Assembly (NCBI GenBank): GCA_937951615.1
Contig: CALFBH010000058.1
Coordinates: 1-64,000, forward strand
Direction of reading: 5' to 3'
Length of the DNA stretch: 64,000 bases
Source of the DNA: an uncultured Saprospiraceae bacterium
GTDB taxonomy: Bacteria > Bacteroidota > Bacteroidia > Chitinophagales > Saprospiraceae
In this document: positions 27,706 through 36,142 of the stretch, one piece after another
Position numbering within the stretch: position 1 is the stretch's first letter
Layout: each line of letters starts with the position of its first letter
Translations under genes and position numbers: made by a program
The notes under the pieces: generated by a model
The model's input: the letters and a program-made list of their open reading frames with translations, nothing else
The model's database searches: none
What the model was told of the DNA's origin: nothing

Positions 27706-28350
27706 CTACCTTTCATATTTAAAATACATGTAGAAACCATACACAATGTGCAATACACCGAATCCAATTGCCCAATAAACCAGTCCGTGCCAAGGGAATA
27801 AAGCAGCAATAAGTCCGAGTAACATTTCACAGCCACCCAGCCAGCGAATTTCGTTGAGCGTGTAAAGCCCGCCTGTATAGAGGGCTAGTCCGTAAAAAAT
27901 CAACATGCCTGGCGCGACCATTCCAAAATGCCCGTGATTCAGCATAATCAGGCAAAACAATCCGCCGACCAACATAGGGATAGCAGAATTGAAAGCCAAG
28001 CGGCGGGAAGCTTTTGTCCAGATATCTTTGCCCTGCTTTTTGGCTTTTCGGAGGGTGAAGTATAAACCAAATAACAAAGCAAACAACATCACCAGCCCAG
28101 CATCTAGCAAGACAAAGGTCAGGGGTTCCATGCCCCATTTTTCTGCGGGCAATTTCAAAAAAGCACGTTTTTCATTGAGCGAAGCCCAGTCCATTCCCAA
28201 ATACTGAAACATGGCATAAGCGCCGATAAGGGCAATGATGCCCGCTGATACTCCTGATAAGCCGCTCAAAGATAAAAAGCGGGTCGAACGCTCCATCATA
28301 GAACGAATCTGGTTTAGGTTCTCCAGATGTTCTGCTCGTCTGTCTGTCAT
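27706..28350 (-). CDS. Polytopic membrane protein, unknown
   Basis: A 214-residue protein with a charged start (MTDRRAEHLENLNQIRSMMERS) and about six hydrophobic segments, including SVSAGIIALIGAYAMF, FVLLDAGLVMLFALLFG and MLIFYGLALYTGGLYTL. I know similar proteins next to winged-helix regulators in Bacteroidota but no function. It is upstream of the regulator at 27233 on the same strand. Confidence 0.75.
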   Translation of the reverse strand: MTDRRAEHLENLNQIRSMMERSTRFLSLSGLSGVSAGIIALIGAYAMFQYLGMDWASLNEKRAFLKLPAEKWGMEPLTFVLLDAGLVMLFALLFGLYFTLRKAKKQGKDIWTKASRRLAFNSAIPMLVGGLFCLIMLNHGHFGMVAPGMLIFYGLALYTGGLYTLNEIRWLGGCEMLLGLIAALFPWHGLVYWAIGFGVLHIVYGFYMYFKYER

Positions 28351-28505
28351 AGTTGTTGGTTTGATTTCAAATCACTTTGAAAATCAAAGTAAACTGAAAT
28401 ATCCGGTTTTTGCAAATTGTTTTTATAAAACTTCACTATCTTTAGACTTTATTCCAAAATATTGTGAATAAAAGCCTATAACCAATAAATCTGGACGTAC
28501 CAAGA

Positions 28506-29474
28506 ATGTTAGACGCGCTTAAAAACATTAGTTTTTATCAGATTCCGGTTGGCCTTCTGGTCATCCTCGGGACGGTGCTTAGCGTATATACGCCTGATAC
28601 TTTTATTTTCAGGATGGGGGCGCGGTTTGCGGTGCAGTTTATGTTTATTTGCCTTGGACTGGGCTTTTTGTTTTTGTTTTTACGTGTTCAGGTGCTGATG
28701 TTTGTCAGTTTTATCGCAGCAGCTTTGATGTGTATTTTTCTCAAAGGTTCTTTTCAGGAAGCTGATGCGCGCGCTTTTTATCCCAAGCCGAATGGCGGAC
28801 TCATCCTCAAAGCCGCACATTTCAATGTTGGTTCTGCCAATCAGGATTATCCGAGTATGATTGAAACGATGCTGAAAGCTGATGCCGACCTTATTTCTAT
28901 TCAGGAATTGACACCAGATTGGAACTTGTTTCTAAAGCAAGGCTTAAAAGATAAATACCCGCATTCCAAATCAGTGGTGCGGATAGATTTTCGCGGACTG
29001 GCTTTTTATTCCAAATATCCTTTGTCGCGTATTGATACCTTCCATTTTGAAGATACACCTAATATATATGGTAGTGTAAAAGTAGACAGCACGCATGGCG
29101 AATTGTTTTTTATCTGTGCCAATACAGAACCGCCAGTGAACACTGCCGCTTATGGTAAAATTCGCCGCCATCTGATGCAGGTGGCCAAAATTGCCAAAAG
29201 TATCAAAGAACCGGTACTGACGATGGGTGCCTATAATTCTGTTCCCTGGTCGCAAGAACTTAAGGCTTTTCGTACCACGTCAGGCTTGCAAAATGGTCGG
29301 CACGATTTCACGCCTGCCTTGCTCACCACTTCTCCTAAATTCTTAGATGTTCCCACCGATCACATTTTCCATTCCGACGAATTGGAGTCTGTTAGTTTTG
29401 GTCCCCTTTCGGGAAATGATGGCAGCTACCTCGGTGTCCTGGCAGAATTTCAATATAAATATCGGTATAGGTGA
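28506..29474 (+). CDS. Membrane-anchored endonuclease/exonuclease/phosphatase-like protein
   Basis: A 322-residue protein with three hydrophobic segments in the first 80 residues and an EEP-fold domain after about residue 100. AHFNVGSAN (about 103), DLISIQEL (about 128, metal-binding Glu) and PTDHIF (about 287) are recognisable. However, the usual GDFN is GAYN here, and the final catalytic SDH block reads GNDGSYLG, without the His. It may therefore be inactive or altered. A TTG...TATCTTTA pair at about 28419-28446 is a plausible promoter. Confidence 0.75.
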   Translation: MLDALKNISFYQIPVGLLVILGTVLSVYTPDTFIFRMGARFAVQFMFICLGLGFLFLFLRVQVLMFVSFIAAALMCIFLKGSFQEADARAFYPKPNGGLILKAAHFNVGSANQDYPSMIETMLKADADLISIQELTPDWNLFLKQGLKDKYPHSKSVVRIDFRGLAFYSKYPLSRIDTFHFEDTPNIYGSVKVDSTHGELFFICANTEPPVNTAAYGKIRRHLMQVAKIAKSIKEPVLTMGAYNSVPWSQELKAFRTTSGLQNGRHDFTPALLTTSPKFLDVPTDHIFHSDELESVSFGPLSGNDGSYLGVLAEFQYKYRYR

Positions 29475-29619
29475 ACTCAAATTCAAACTCAAACATCAAA
29501 CCCAAATTCAAAGAACTTTTGGCAATGGATCAATTATCCAAATTGAATAACAATATTTTTTTAACTGCCACTGAAACTGATACTGATACTGATACTGCCA
29601 CTGCCACTGAATTTACACC

Positions 29620-30210
29620 ATGATTTTACGTTTATTACATAGCACTGCTTTTCTACGCAGAATGTATTTTACACGTTGGGGAAAGCAATGGGTGAAGCGC
29701 AAAGTCGAACCGTTTTTGATGCACTTAGATACTGATGACCAGATTTTGGATATTGGTAGCGGGAATGGGTTGGTGGCATATACGCTACGCGAACAAGGAT
29801 ATCAGGTGACGCCTTTGGATGTGGCTGACCTCAGTTATGCAGCAGAAGTTGCTCCTGTAGTTTATGATGGAAAGGTGATGCCTTTTGATAATCAGGCTTT
29901 TGATACTGCTTTATTGCTGACTGTTTTGCACCATATTCCCGAACCTGATGCTGTATTGGAAGAGGCTTGTCGGGTGGCTCGCCGTGTGATTATCATTGAG
30001 GACATTTACCATAATAATATCCAGAAATGGCTGACTTTTGCCATGGACCGATTTATCAATTGGGGCTATGCCGATTGTCCGCATACCAATAAAAATGATG
30101 AAGAATGGAAAGCTACTTTTGATAAAATGGGCGTAAGTCTGAAAGCAGTCAGCTATCGGCGAGTTTTATTCTTTTTCAAACAGGCTGTTTATTGTATTGA
30201 GCGAGCATGA
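29620..30210 (+). CDS. Class I SAM-dependent methyltransferase
   Basis: A 196-residue enzyme with the SAM-binding motif I ILDIGSGNGLVAYTL (about 41-55), motif II acidic PLDVADL (about 65), MPFDNQAFDTALLLTVLHHI (about 87-106, typical of the Methyltransf_11 family) and EEACRVARRVIIIED. The substrate cannot be told. The 145-bp gap before it contains short ACTGAT/ACTGCC tandem repeats (29571-29607). Confidence 0.9.
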   Translation: MILRLLHSTAFLRRMYFTRWGKQWVKRKVEPFLMHLDTDDQILDIGSGNGLVAYTLREQGYQVTPLDVADLSYAAEVAPVVYDGKVMPFDNQAFDTALLLTVLHHIPEPDAVLEEACRVARRVIIIEDIYHNNIQKWLTFAMDRFINWGYADCPHTNKNDEEWKATFDKMGVSLKAVSYRRVLFFFKQAVYCIERA

Positions 30211-30326
30211 AGCTTTGCATCTCATTTTTATAAATTCCTAGATATTTAATGTATTTTTGTTTTGCACATAACTTCAAAGGTATAGCTTACAGTAAAAAAT
30301 CCTTTTAGAAGTTGTTCAGAAGAAAT

Positions 30327-30351
30327 ATATACGAACCTTTGGTTCGTATAT
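30327..30351. terminator. 11-bp hairpin after methyltransferase gene
   Basis: ATATACGAACC (30327-30337) pairs perfectly with GGTTCGTATAT (30341-30351) around a TTT loop. There is no long T-run, so termination is only possible; it also marks the left side of the accessory island. Confidence 0.4.
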
Positions 30352-30402
30352 TCAGTTGTTGCAGGTAATAGAGAAATAATTAATAAAGATAACTATTAAA
30401 TA

Positions 30403-31023
30403 ATGGATTTGTCAAGAGACTTTGAAAAACTCGAAACTAAAAGAGCAGAAATTGAGGAAGAGGTTTCCAACATAAAAACTAAAACAATCAAATTTTCAAA
30501 TTGGGCTTGGTTTTTAGTTTTTCTTGGCATGATTCCATTTGCAATAGGAATTTTATTATTTTTTTTGAGTGAATGCCAAATAACTACATTAAGTGAATTG
30601 GGAGATTTTCTTAGTGGCACTTCCGCTTCTATTTGGAGTTTAGCGGGTTTACTTTTTATCTACGTTGCTTTTCTAGGACAGAGGCAACAACTTTTAAACC
30701 AAGAACTGGAAATTTTATATAATAGATTTGAACTGAAAGCTACCAGGCTTGAGTTAGAAATGACTAGGAAAGAACATGAAAAATCTGCTCTCGCTCAAAT
30801 GGAATCATCAGATGCATTAAAACAACAGGTTAAAAATATGCAATTTGGAAGTAAAATAGGGGCTCTTGAAAAGCTAATTTCAATATACAGTTCTAAAATT
30901 TCCAAATTAGAAAATAAGGTAAAGTCGCATGCTAATAGGGCGGCAGTTAATGCTTGGAAGAGTAGATTAAATGAGGTTGAGAATAAGTTAATGAGTATGA
31001 CAAAAAAAATTATTGAAAATTAA
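30403..31023 (+). CDS. Two-TM coiled-coil protein, possible defence component
   Basis: A 206-residue protein: N-terminal helix (about 1-30), TM1 (WAWFLVFLGMIPFAIGILLFF), the loop GDFLSGTSASIWSLAG, TM2 (LLFIYVAFLGQ), then a long coiled coil (about 100-206). The segment GDFLSGT...SLAGLLFIYVAFLGQRQQL is the pattern I know from membrane proteins annotated as putative phage abortive-infection proteins. The next gene starts 6 bp later, so they form an operon. The family link is moderate and the function is inferred. Confidence 0.7.
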   Translation: MDLSRDFEKLETKRAEIEEEVSNIKTKTIKFSNWAWFLVFLGMIPFAIGILLFFLSECQITTLSELGDFLSGTSASIWSLAGLLFIYVAFLGQRQQLLNQELEILYNRFELKATRLELEMTRKEHEKSALAQMESSDALKQQVKNMQFGSKIGALEKLISIYSSKISKLENKVKSHANRAAVNAWKSRLNEVENKLMSMTKKIIEN

Positions 31024-31029
31024 TAAATA

Positions 31030-31665
31030 ATGACTGTAATCATTGATGAAATAAAATCTAAAATAGCTGAAGGTAACTTATTGACCGCTATCCAAACAGC
31101 ACTTGACCATTTCAAGAGTGTTGATTCATCAATCTACGATAAATTAATAATCATTAGTTCTAAATATAAAGAACTTGAGAATGATAAAATAAAGGGCATA
31201 ATTCCATATGCAGAAGATGAAATTAGAAGAAATTCAATTAAGGATAATCTTCTCAATCTAATTGCAGAATTAGACAAAGATTTCTCGGAACTTGAGAAAT
31301 ATAAAAAGGAGAAAGTAGGAAAAATAGAATTATTTGATGATGATGCCATTTTTATTGGAGTACATGGAGTACATGGTCACGAACTCGTTAAAGTAAAGAT
31401 TTCGAGCATTCTTTACATAAAAGCAGAATCGGGTTGCTCCTTGATTTTTTTAGAAAACGGGAAGAAACGTGTCATAACGAAAACATTGAAATCTGTCGAA
31501 GAGATTCTGCCAAAACGTAAGTTTTTAAGAATTAATAGGAGTTTTATCGTGAGCACTAAAAAAATCCAAAAAATCTCACGAGGATATGTAGTTATAGAAG
31601 GGGTTGAAATTGCTCTTTTAGGAAAAATGAGACAAGAGTTACTTAAAGAAATTAAAAGAATATAA
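31030..31665 (+). CDS. EAD11-like domain fused to LytTR DNA-binding domain
   Basis: A 211-residue protein. Residues about 1-90 (small helices; ISSKYKELENDKIKGII and RRNSIKDNLLNLIAEL) resemble effector-associated domain 11, a helical adaptor of bacterial conflict systems. Residues about 110-208 (ISSILYIKAESGCSLIFLENG, KTLKSVEEILP, FLRINRSFIVS) are a LytTR DNA-binding domain. There is no receiver domain. It is cotranscribed with the two-TM coiled-coil gene and ends 10 bp before an attC-like hairpin. An adaptor-regulated transcription factor for a defence response is inferred. Confidence 0.75.
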   Translation: MTVIIDEIKSKIAEGNLLTAIQTALDHFKSVDSSIYDKLIIISSKYKELENDKIKGIIPYAEDEIRRNSIKDNLLNLIAELDKDFSELEKYKKEKVGKIELFDDDAIFIGVHGVHGHELVKVKISSILYIKAESGCSLIFLENGKKRVITKTLKSVEEILPKRKFLRINRSFIVSTKKIQKISRGYVVIEGVEIALLGKMRQELLKEIKRI

Positions 31666-31675
31666 GAAGTACTAC

Positions 31676-31741
31676 CTGCAACATGATGTATGCCGTACAT
31701 GCGGCTAAACGCCCGCACGTCGCATACACTGGACGTTGAAC
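31676..31741 (+). other. attC-like recombination site
   Basis: A 66-bp imperfect palindrome. The left end CTGCAAC (31676-31682) faces the right end GTTGAAC (31735-31741), which fits the integron core GTTRRRY. Inside, TGTATGC (31687-31693) pairs with GCATACA (31722-31728), and GCGG with CCGC, leaving unpaired bases and a CTAAACG terminal loop, as in attC sites. It directly follows a gene end, as attC does, and is followed by a recombinase remnant. The left core deviates from RYYYAAC, so this is a candidate only. Confidence 0.5.
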
Positions 31742-31854
31742 ATAAACCATTGTTTATCAGCGATTTACTGTCACTTTATTTTTTAAAACCCCTTGTAATA
31801 AGCCCTTGAAATTCCCATCTTTACGCTATTCACTACTTAAAAAGAGGAATAGCG

Positions 31855-32283
31855 ATGACTAAAAAAGAAGAACTTTTAGCAGCCTACTCGGAGTATCTCA
31901 AGATGCGTAATTATTCTGTGAGTACCTGCAAGGCTTATATGGGAACGATTCGTAAATTCTGGTCTTACTGTGAGGATCGGACTGGGGATTTGGGTTTTAA
32001 AAAAGAGGATGCGGTGCAGTCTTATCTTGCTTACCGTCTGAGTGTTGAGCAGCGCGATTTTTCGACGGTCAATGGTGATTATTCTTCGCTACAGTGGTTT
32101 TATAAATACATACTGAATCGGGACTGGAATATAAAAAAGCTGATTCGTCCGAGGAAGGAGAAGCGTCTTCCTCGTTATCTTTCACCAGAACAGGTATCTG
32201 TATTGATAAAAAACGATTATGAAGCACTATTTTTTATATATCTTAGCAAAGACAAAGCAGTCATTTACTGGAAAACGCTGTAG
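31855..32283 (+). pseudogene. Truncated tyrosine recombinase (integrase)
   Basis: A 142-residue remnant. Residues 5-100 are the SAM-like N-terminal core-binding domain of a phage-type integrase (YSEYLKMRNYSVSTCKAYMG, then QSYLAYRL), followed by RPRKEKRLPRYLSPEQVSVLI, the junction into the catalytic domain. The catalytic R-H-R-Y part is absent; the frame ends in unrelated codons. The next 200 bp do not restore it. Integrase N-terminal fragments next to attC-like hairpins suggest a decayed integron or integrative element. Confidence 0.75.
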
Positions 32284-32360
32284 GAAACCACCTAAAAAGA
32301 CTGCTTATTCATAACGCAAAAAAAGCTTTTCCCTATAGCCGAAATCGCCGCACAGCTTAG

Positions 32361-32452
32361 GTTCAACGGACCTCCTTACGCCATCTTAAGATTGCCGATG
32401 GCTTGTTGGTCTTTGTGTAGGATGGCGTAGGGATGCCTTTTAGTTACACCTC
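32361..32452. repeat. Hairpin with inverted GTTCAAC core
   Basis: GTTCAAC at 32361-32367 is the reverse complement of the GTTGAAC core at 31735-31741. It is followed by a stem TACGCCATC (32377-32385) with GATGGCGTA (32421-32429). So the integrase remnant is bracketed by two hairpins whose cores face in opposite directions. The far end (about 32442-32448, GTTACAC) fits GTTRRRY poorly. Confidence 0.4.
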
Positions 32453-32474
32453 ATTAAAAAAAGAAAAAACCAGT

Positions 32475-32482
32475 TATCTTTG
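32475..32482 (+). promoter_or_regulatory. -7 box TATCTTTG of restriction-modification gene
   Basis: Matches TAnnTTTG and lies 16 bp before the ATG at 32498, leaving a very short leader. This argues against an upstream TTG start at 32480, which would lie inside the promoter. Confidence 0.6.
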
Positions 32483-32497
32483 CTGCAAAAAAATACT

Positions 32498-34810
32498 ATG
32501 GCAAAAAAAAGAGCGGAAAGTAGAACAAGATATTTTATCAGAACTCAAAGCGGCAAAAGAGGTTGGAATATTAAACATCTTTCAAAAGGAGGTGATTTCC
32601 TCGAAGAACAAGAAATCTCTAATCATTTTCCGGATATTGGCTTAGGTCTTACTAAACCTGATTTTTTAGTATGTTTTGGAGGTGAACCAACCATTGTTAT
32701 CGAAGCGAAAAATGATATTAGAAAAATTGAAGACTCTATTTCTCAAGCTATTGGTTATGCAAATACAATAAATGAAACTAAAAAATATAAGATAAAAATA
32801 ATCGTAGGAGTAGCGGGAGAAGAAGATAATGGTTATTTAATAGAAGTCAAATACTTAAAAAATAAAGTTTGGGTTTCCTTAGAATCACAAGGGCATGAAC
32901 TAACTTCAATTCCATCAAAGAAAGAAGTTGAATTAGCCTTAGAAGCAGACGATGCAACAACGAATGTATCTGTTCCAAGTAGTTCTGAATTTATTGACGG
33001 GGCATTGGAATTGTCCACAATATTAAGAGTTGCTAAAATAGAAGCTCCTTTGCGCCCTAAAGTGATTGGAGCTATAGTTTTGGCAATGTATCAAGGAAAA
33101 ATTGATACAACAGAAGGAAATGAATTAGCATCAATAAATGAATTAATAGATGCTGCAATAACTGAAAGTATTGATATAAGTGAATCTAAAAAAGGAAGGT
33201 TAAAATCAGCACTTTCTTTAACAGGTGATGATTATGATAGATTAAGCAATAAAATACGGAGAATAATAACAATTCTTAGAAGGCTAAATATTAGGTCAGT
33301 CTTACATACAGATACTGACTTTTTAGGAATGTTCTATGAAGCATTCCTTCGATATGGAAGTAATAATAACGCCTTAGGAATTGTTTTTACACCAAGACAT
33401 ATAACGAGATTTTGTGTTGATTTGATTGGTGCAAGAATGTCCGATAGGGTTATTGACATAGCAAGTGGAACGGGCGGATTTTTAGTTGCCGCATTTGATA
33501 GAATGACGTCAAAAGCTAAAGGTCCAAAGGCTATAGAAAAAATAAAGAAATCTCTTTATGGATTTGATACAAACCCTACTGTATGGGCATTAGCTACTTT
33601 AAATATGTTTTTTAGAGGAGACGGAAAAAGTCATATTGAGAATGGTAGTTGTTTTGAAGACGAAAATAAAGAAGCTGTTGAAGGTAAATTTACAAGGGCA
33701 TTTCTCAATCCTCCTTTTTCTCAAGAAGGAGAACCAGAAAGAGATTTTATTGATACAGCTCTTGATGCTTTAGAACCAAGTGGACTAATTGCTGTAGTTG
33801 TAAAAGCAGGAATCTTTGCTGATGATGACAATAAATTATGGAGAAAGAAAATTGTAAGAAAGCATAGCATTCTTGGACTTATTAGTTTACCTGAGGAATT
33901 ATTTTATCCAACAGCAGCTCCCACATCAATATTAATTGTTAAGGCTCATATTCCTCAATCATCCACAGATAAAATTTACATGGGGAGAATATGGAATGAC
34001 GGATTTGAAAAACTAAAAGGTAGAAGGATTGAATGTGAAGGTTCTCAATTGGAGGAGATAAACACAACTTTTCATACCTTCTTAAAAGGTAACAATTTTG
34101 AATCTAACATAGCAACTACAATATTGGCAAGTAGTATTTCAGACGGAGAAGAACTTAGTCCACAGCAATGGTTACCTCAACCTATTTTGTCAGTTTCGGA
34201 TTATGAATTTCAAGAACAAAAACTAATTCTTTCAATATTTCAAGCAATTTCTTCAATCCCCGAGTTGGCAGACGAAGTGTTAAATGACTTTATAGAAAGT
34301 TGGGAAGATTTACCTAATCTACCTCTCAATCATAAAGCTCCTCTAAACTATTTTTTCAAAATTCTAAATGGAAAATCATCGGGGGAGAAAAATTATAATG
34401 AAGGAAATTGTCCTTATGTGTCAAGTGGTGATTTAAGAAATAGCATTATAAGATTAGTTTCAGAAGACGAACAGCAAACTTTTGATACAGGAGGAATTAC
34501 TGTGACTGCATTTGGTCAAGCTTATTTGCAACCTTGGAAATTTATGGCGAGAGGAAACGGAGGGAGTGCTGTAAGGGTGATTGTTCCTAAATTTAAAATG
34601 TCTCTTAATGAATTAATTTGGTTTTCCATTCAAATAAATATTCAACGTTGGCGATTCTTTTATGGAAGAATGGCGATTAAATCCAGACTTGAGCGATTAG
34701 AAATACAAAGTCCACCTGAAAATATAACTGATACTCAACAGTCAATAAAAGAAAGAATAGATATATTCAAGCAGAGTTTATTTGAACTCAGTAAATTCCG
34801 TCAAAGCTAA
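32498..34810 (+). CDS. Fused nuclease/N6-adenine methyltransferase/TRD restriction-modification enzyme
   Basis: A 770-residue single-chain enzyme. The N-terminus has a PD-(D/E)XK nuclease signature (PDFLVCFGG with D55, then IVIEAKND with E69 and K71). A Type I HsdM-like methyltransferase follows: motif I IDIASGTGGFLV (D320) and motif IV NPPFS (N404-407). The C-terminal part (about 625-765) resembles one HsdS half with PYVSSGDLR. This is the Type IIG-like layout: cutting, modification and recognition in one chain. It is AT-rich, with its own promoter, next to recombinase debris, consistent with transfer. The recognition site is unknown. Confidence 0.85.
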   Translation: MAKKRAESRTRYFIRTQSGKRGWNIKHLSKGGDFLEEQEISNHFPDIGLGLTKPDFLVCFGGEPTIVIEAKNDIRKIEDSISQAIGYANTINETKKYKIKIIVGVAGEEDNGYLIEVKYLKNKVWVSLESQGHELTSIPSKKEVELALEADDATTNVSVPSSSEFIDGALELSTILRVAKIEAPLRPKVIGAIVLAMYQGKIDTTEGNELASINELIDAAITESIDISESKKGRLKSALSLTGDDYDRLSNKIRRIITILRRLNIRSVLHTDTDFLGMFYEAFLRYGSNNNALGIVFTPRHITRFCVDLIGARMSDRVIDIASGTGGFLVAAFDRMTSKAKGPKAIEKIKKSLYGFDTNPTVWALATLNMFFRGDGKSHIENGSCFEDENKEAVEGKFTRAFLNPPFSQEGEPERDFIDTALDALEPSGLIAVVVKAGIFADDDNKLWRKKIVRKHSILGLISLPEELFYPTAAPTSILIVKAHIPQSSTDKIYMGRIWNDGFEKLKGRRIECEGSQLEEINTTFHTFLKGNNFESNIATTILASSISDGEELSPQQWLPQPILSVSDYEFQEQKLILSIFQAISSIPELADEVLNDFIESWEDLPNLPLNHKAPLNYFFKILNGKSSGEKNYNEGNCPYVSSGDLRNSIIRLVSEDEQQTFDTGGITVTAFGQAYLQPWKFMARGNGGSAVRVIVPKFKMSLNELIWFSIQINIQRWRFFYGRMAIKSRLERLEIQSPPENITDTQQSIKERIDIFKQSLFELSKFRQS

Positions 34811-34817
34811 AAGGAAG

Positions 34818-34965
34818 GCAGTAGGGAACGGTGAGTCGAATTGACCCACCGCAGCCCCCTCACACCACCGGACATACGAATCACGTATCCGTAAGGAGAA
34901 CTTACATCTCCACAGAGTAAAGTATATCCAAATTTATTATATTTGGATAACGGTGTCCATTCGAG
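34818..34965 (-). repeat. Structured repeat, copy 2, group II intron 3'-end-like
   Basis: Begins about 8 bp after the stop of the fused restriction enzyme. It shares with copy 1 (5600-5776) CACCGCAGCCC (34847-34857), a CTCAC-CCAC block and the ATCCAAAT (34926-34933)/ATTTGGAT (34941-34948) hairpin. Read on the minus strand it forms a helix at 34893-34869 with a 2-nt bulge like intron domain V, the linker GGTGGTGTGAGGGG, then a 9-bp hairpin (34851-34843 with 34837-34829) and CCCTACTG, like domain VI and a 3' end. No reverse transcriptase is present. The rest of the gap to 35169 has no gene. Confidence 0.55.
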
Positions 34966-35169
34966 GCACACACAAAGCATAAAATGTTCATATAGCCAAA
35001 TTTGCAGCAAGTACTACAGAAACAATATGAAAACTATTTAACATTAAATCAAGACCTCCCGTTGCACCATTAATGATTATCAAAATGGAAAGTAACCAGA
35101 TCTCTGATTGATTTTAAAGCAATTCCATTGGCATTTATCTTAGATTAAAACAACTAAACAAAAACAATC

Positions 35170-35967
35170 ATGATATATTTAAAGCATGTATTTAGGACAG
35201 TAAAAAAAAATAGTCCAATATTGTATTGGATTGTAATAGTCCATTTTGTTTTTGCTATTGGTTCTATCTTAGGTTGTTTGATTGATGACAGAACTCTTAT
35301 GGGGGTGAACGTCTGGATAAAACCATTGAAATTTTCAATTTCTACAGCTATTTATATTTTAACTGTAGGATTTCTTATAACGTTATATCCTTATTCTAAA
35401 AGAAAGCATACTCTTATTAATAATATTGTTTCTTGGACATTGCTAATAGAAATAGGGCTTATTACTTATCAAGGATCACGTGGTGTGCAATCCCATTATA
35501 ATATATCAAATCCATTTGATGGTTTAATCTTTGCTGCGATGGGAATATTAATAGCGATTAATGTTTTAATTATGGCATTATTTATATTTGATACTATCCG
35601 ATTGAAATTAAAAACATCAAAATTACTTCAATGGGCTATACTTCTAGGTTGGATAATAGTATTTTTTGGTAGTTGGGTTGGCGGTCAAATGATAAGTGAA
35701 ATGTCTCACAATATTGGTGTTGAAGATGGAGGTCCTGGACTTCCATTAGTTAATTGGAGTACAATTGCTGGTGATTTGAGGGTAGCACATTTTTTTGCTC
35801 TACATGGCCTACAAATAATCCCAATTTTCGCATTATTAATTTCAAATAAATGGAATACTACCATTAGGAATCAGATTATAATCGTAACTATTTTTGGCTT
35901 AGCCTATGCATTGTGGATTGGATATACATTCTACCAAGCTAAACAAGGTATACCATTTATAGGATAG
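35170..35967 (+). CDS. Polytopic membrane protein, unknown
   Basis: A 265-residue protein with about seven hydrophobic segments (ILYWIVIVHFVFAIGSIL, FSISTAIYILTVGFLITLY, LLQWAILLGWIIVFFGSW, and others). Conserved-looking polar parts are GVNVWIKPLKF (about 45) and GDLRVAHFFALHGLQIIP (about 195). I do not recognise the family. The stop is followed in the same frame by 39 more open codons. Confidence 0.75.
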   Translation: MIYLKHVFRTVKKNSPILYWIVIVHFVFAIGSILGCLIDDRTLMGVNVWIKPLKFSISTAIYILTVGFLITLYPYSKRKHTLINNIVSWTLLIEIGLITYQGSRGVQSHYNISNPFDGLIFAAMGILIAINVLIMALFIFDTIRLKLKTSKLLQWAILLGWIIVFFGSWVGGQMISEMSHNIGVEDGGPGLPLVNWSTIAGDLRVAHFFALHGLQIIPIFALLISNKWNTTIRNQIIIVTIFGLAYALWIGYTFYQAKQGIPFIG

Positions 35968-36087
35968 CTAGAAAATATTGCTAAAGGGGTAGAAATTGAT
36001 AAAGATATTTTTCCTGAAAAAAGAGAAGCCTATGAAAAGTTGAGTCCTGCCATATCTTCTATGATAGAAGATTTTTTTCTTTCATAG
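35968..36087 (+). pseudogene. In-frame 39-codon remnant after the membrane protein
   Basis: Directly after the TAG stop of the preceding gene and in the same frame, codons read LENIAKGVEIDKDIF, then EKREAYEKLSPAISS and MIEDFFLS before TAG. This hydrophilic tail is unlike the membrane protein, so it is probably the C-terminal fragment of another protein, or a read-through tail. Confidence 0.35.
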
Positions 36088-36098
36088 TTTATGAAAAG

Positions 36099-36135
36099 CC
36101 GTTACCATTGTACAAGTCAAATACAATGGTAACGG
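36099..36135. terminator. 14-bp hairpin terminator between convergent genes
   Basis: CCGTTACCATTGTA (36099-36112) pairs perfectly with its complement at 36122-36135 around a 9-nt loop, with AAAA before and TTTA after. It ends 7 bp from the ileS stop codon and can serve both strands. Confidence 0.75.
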
Positions 36136-36142
36136 TTTAGTT

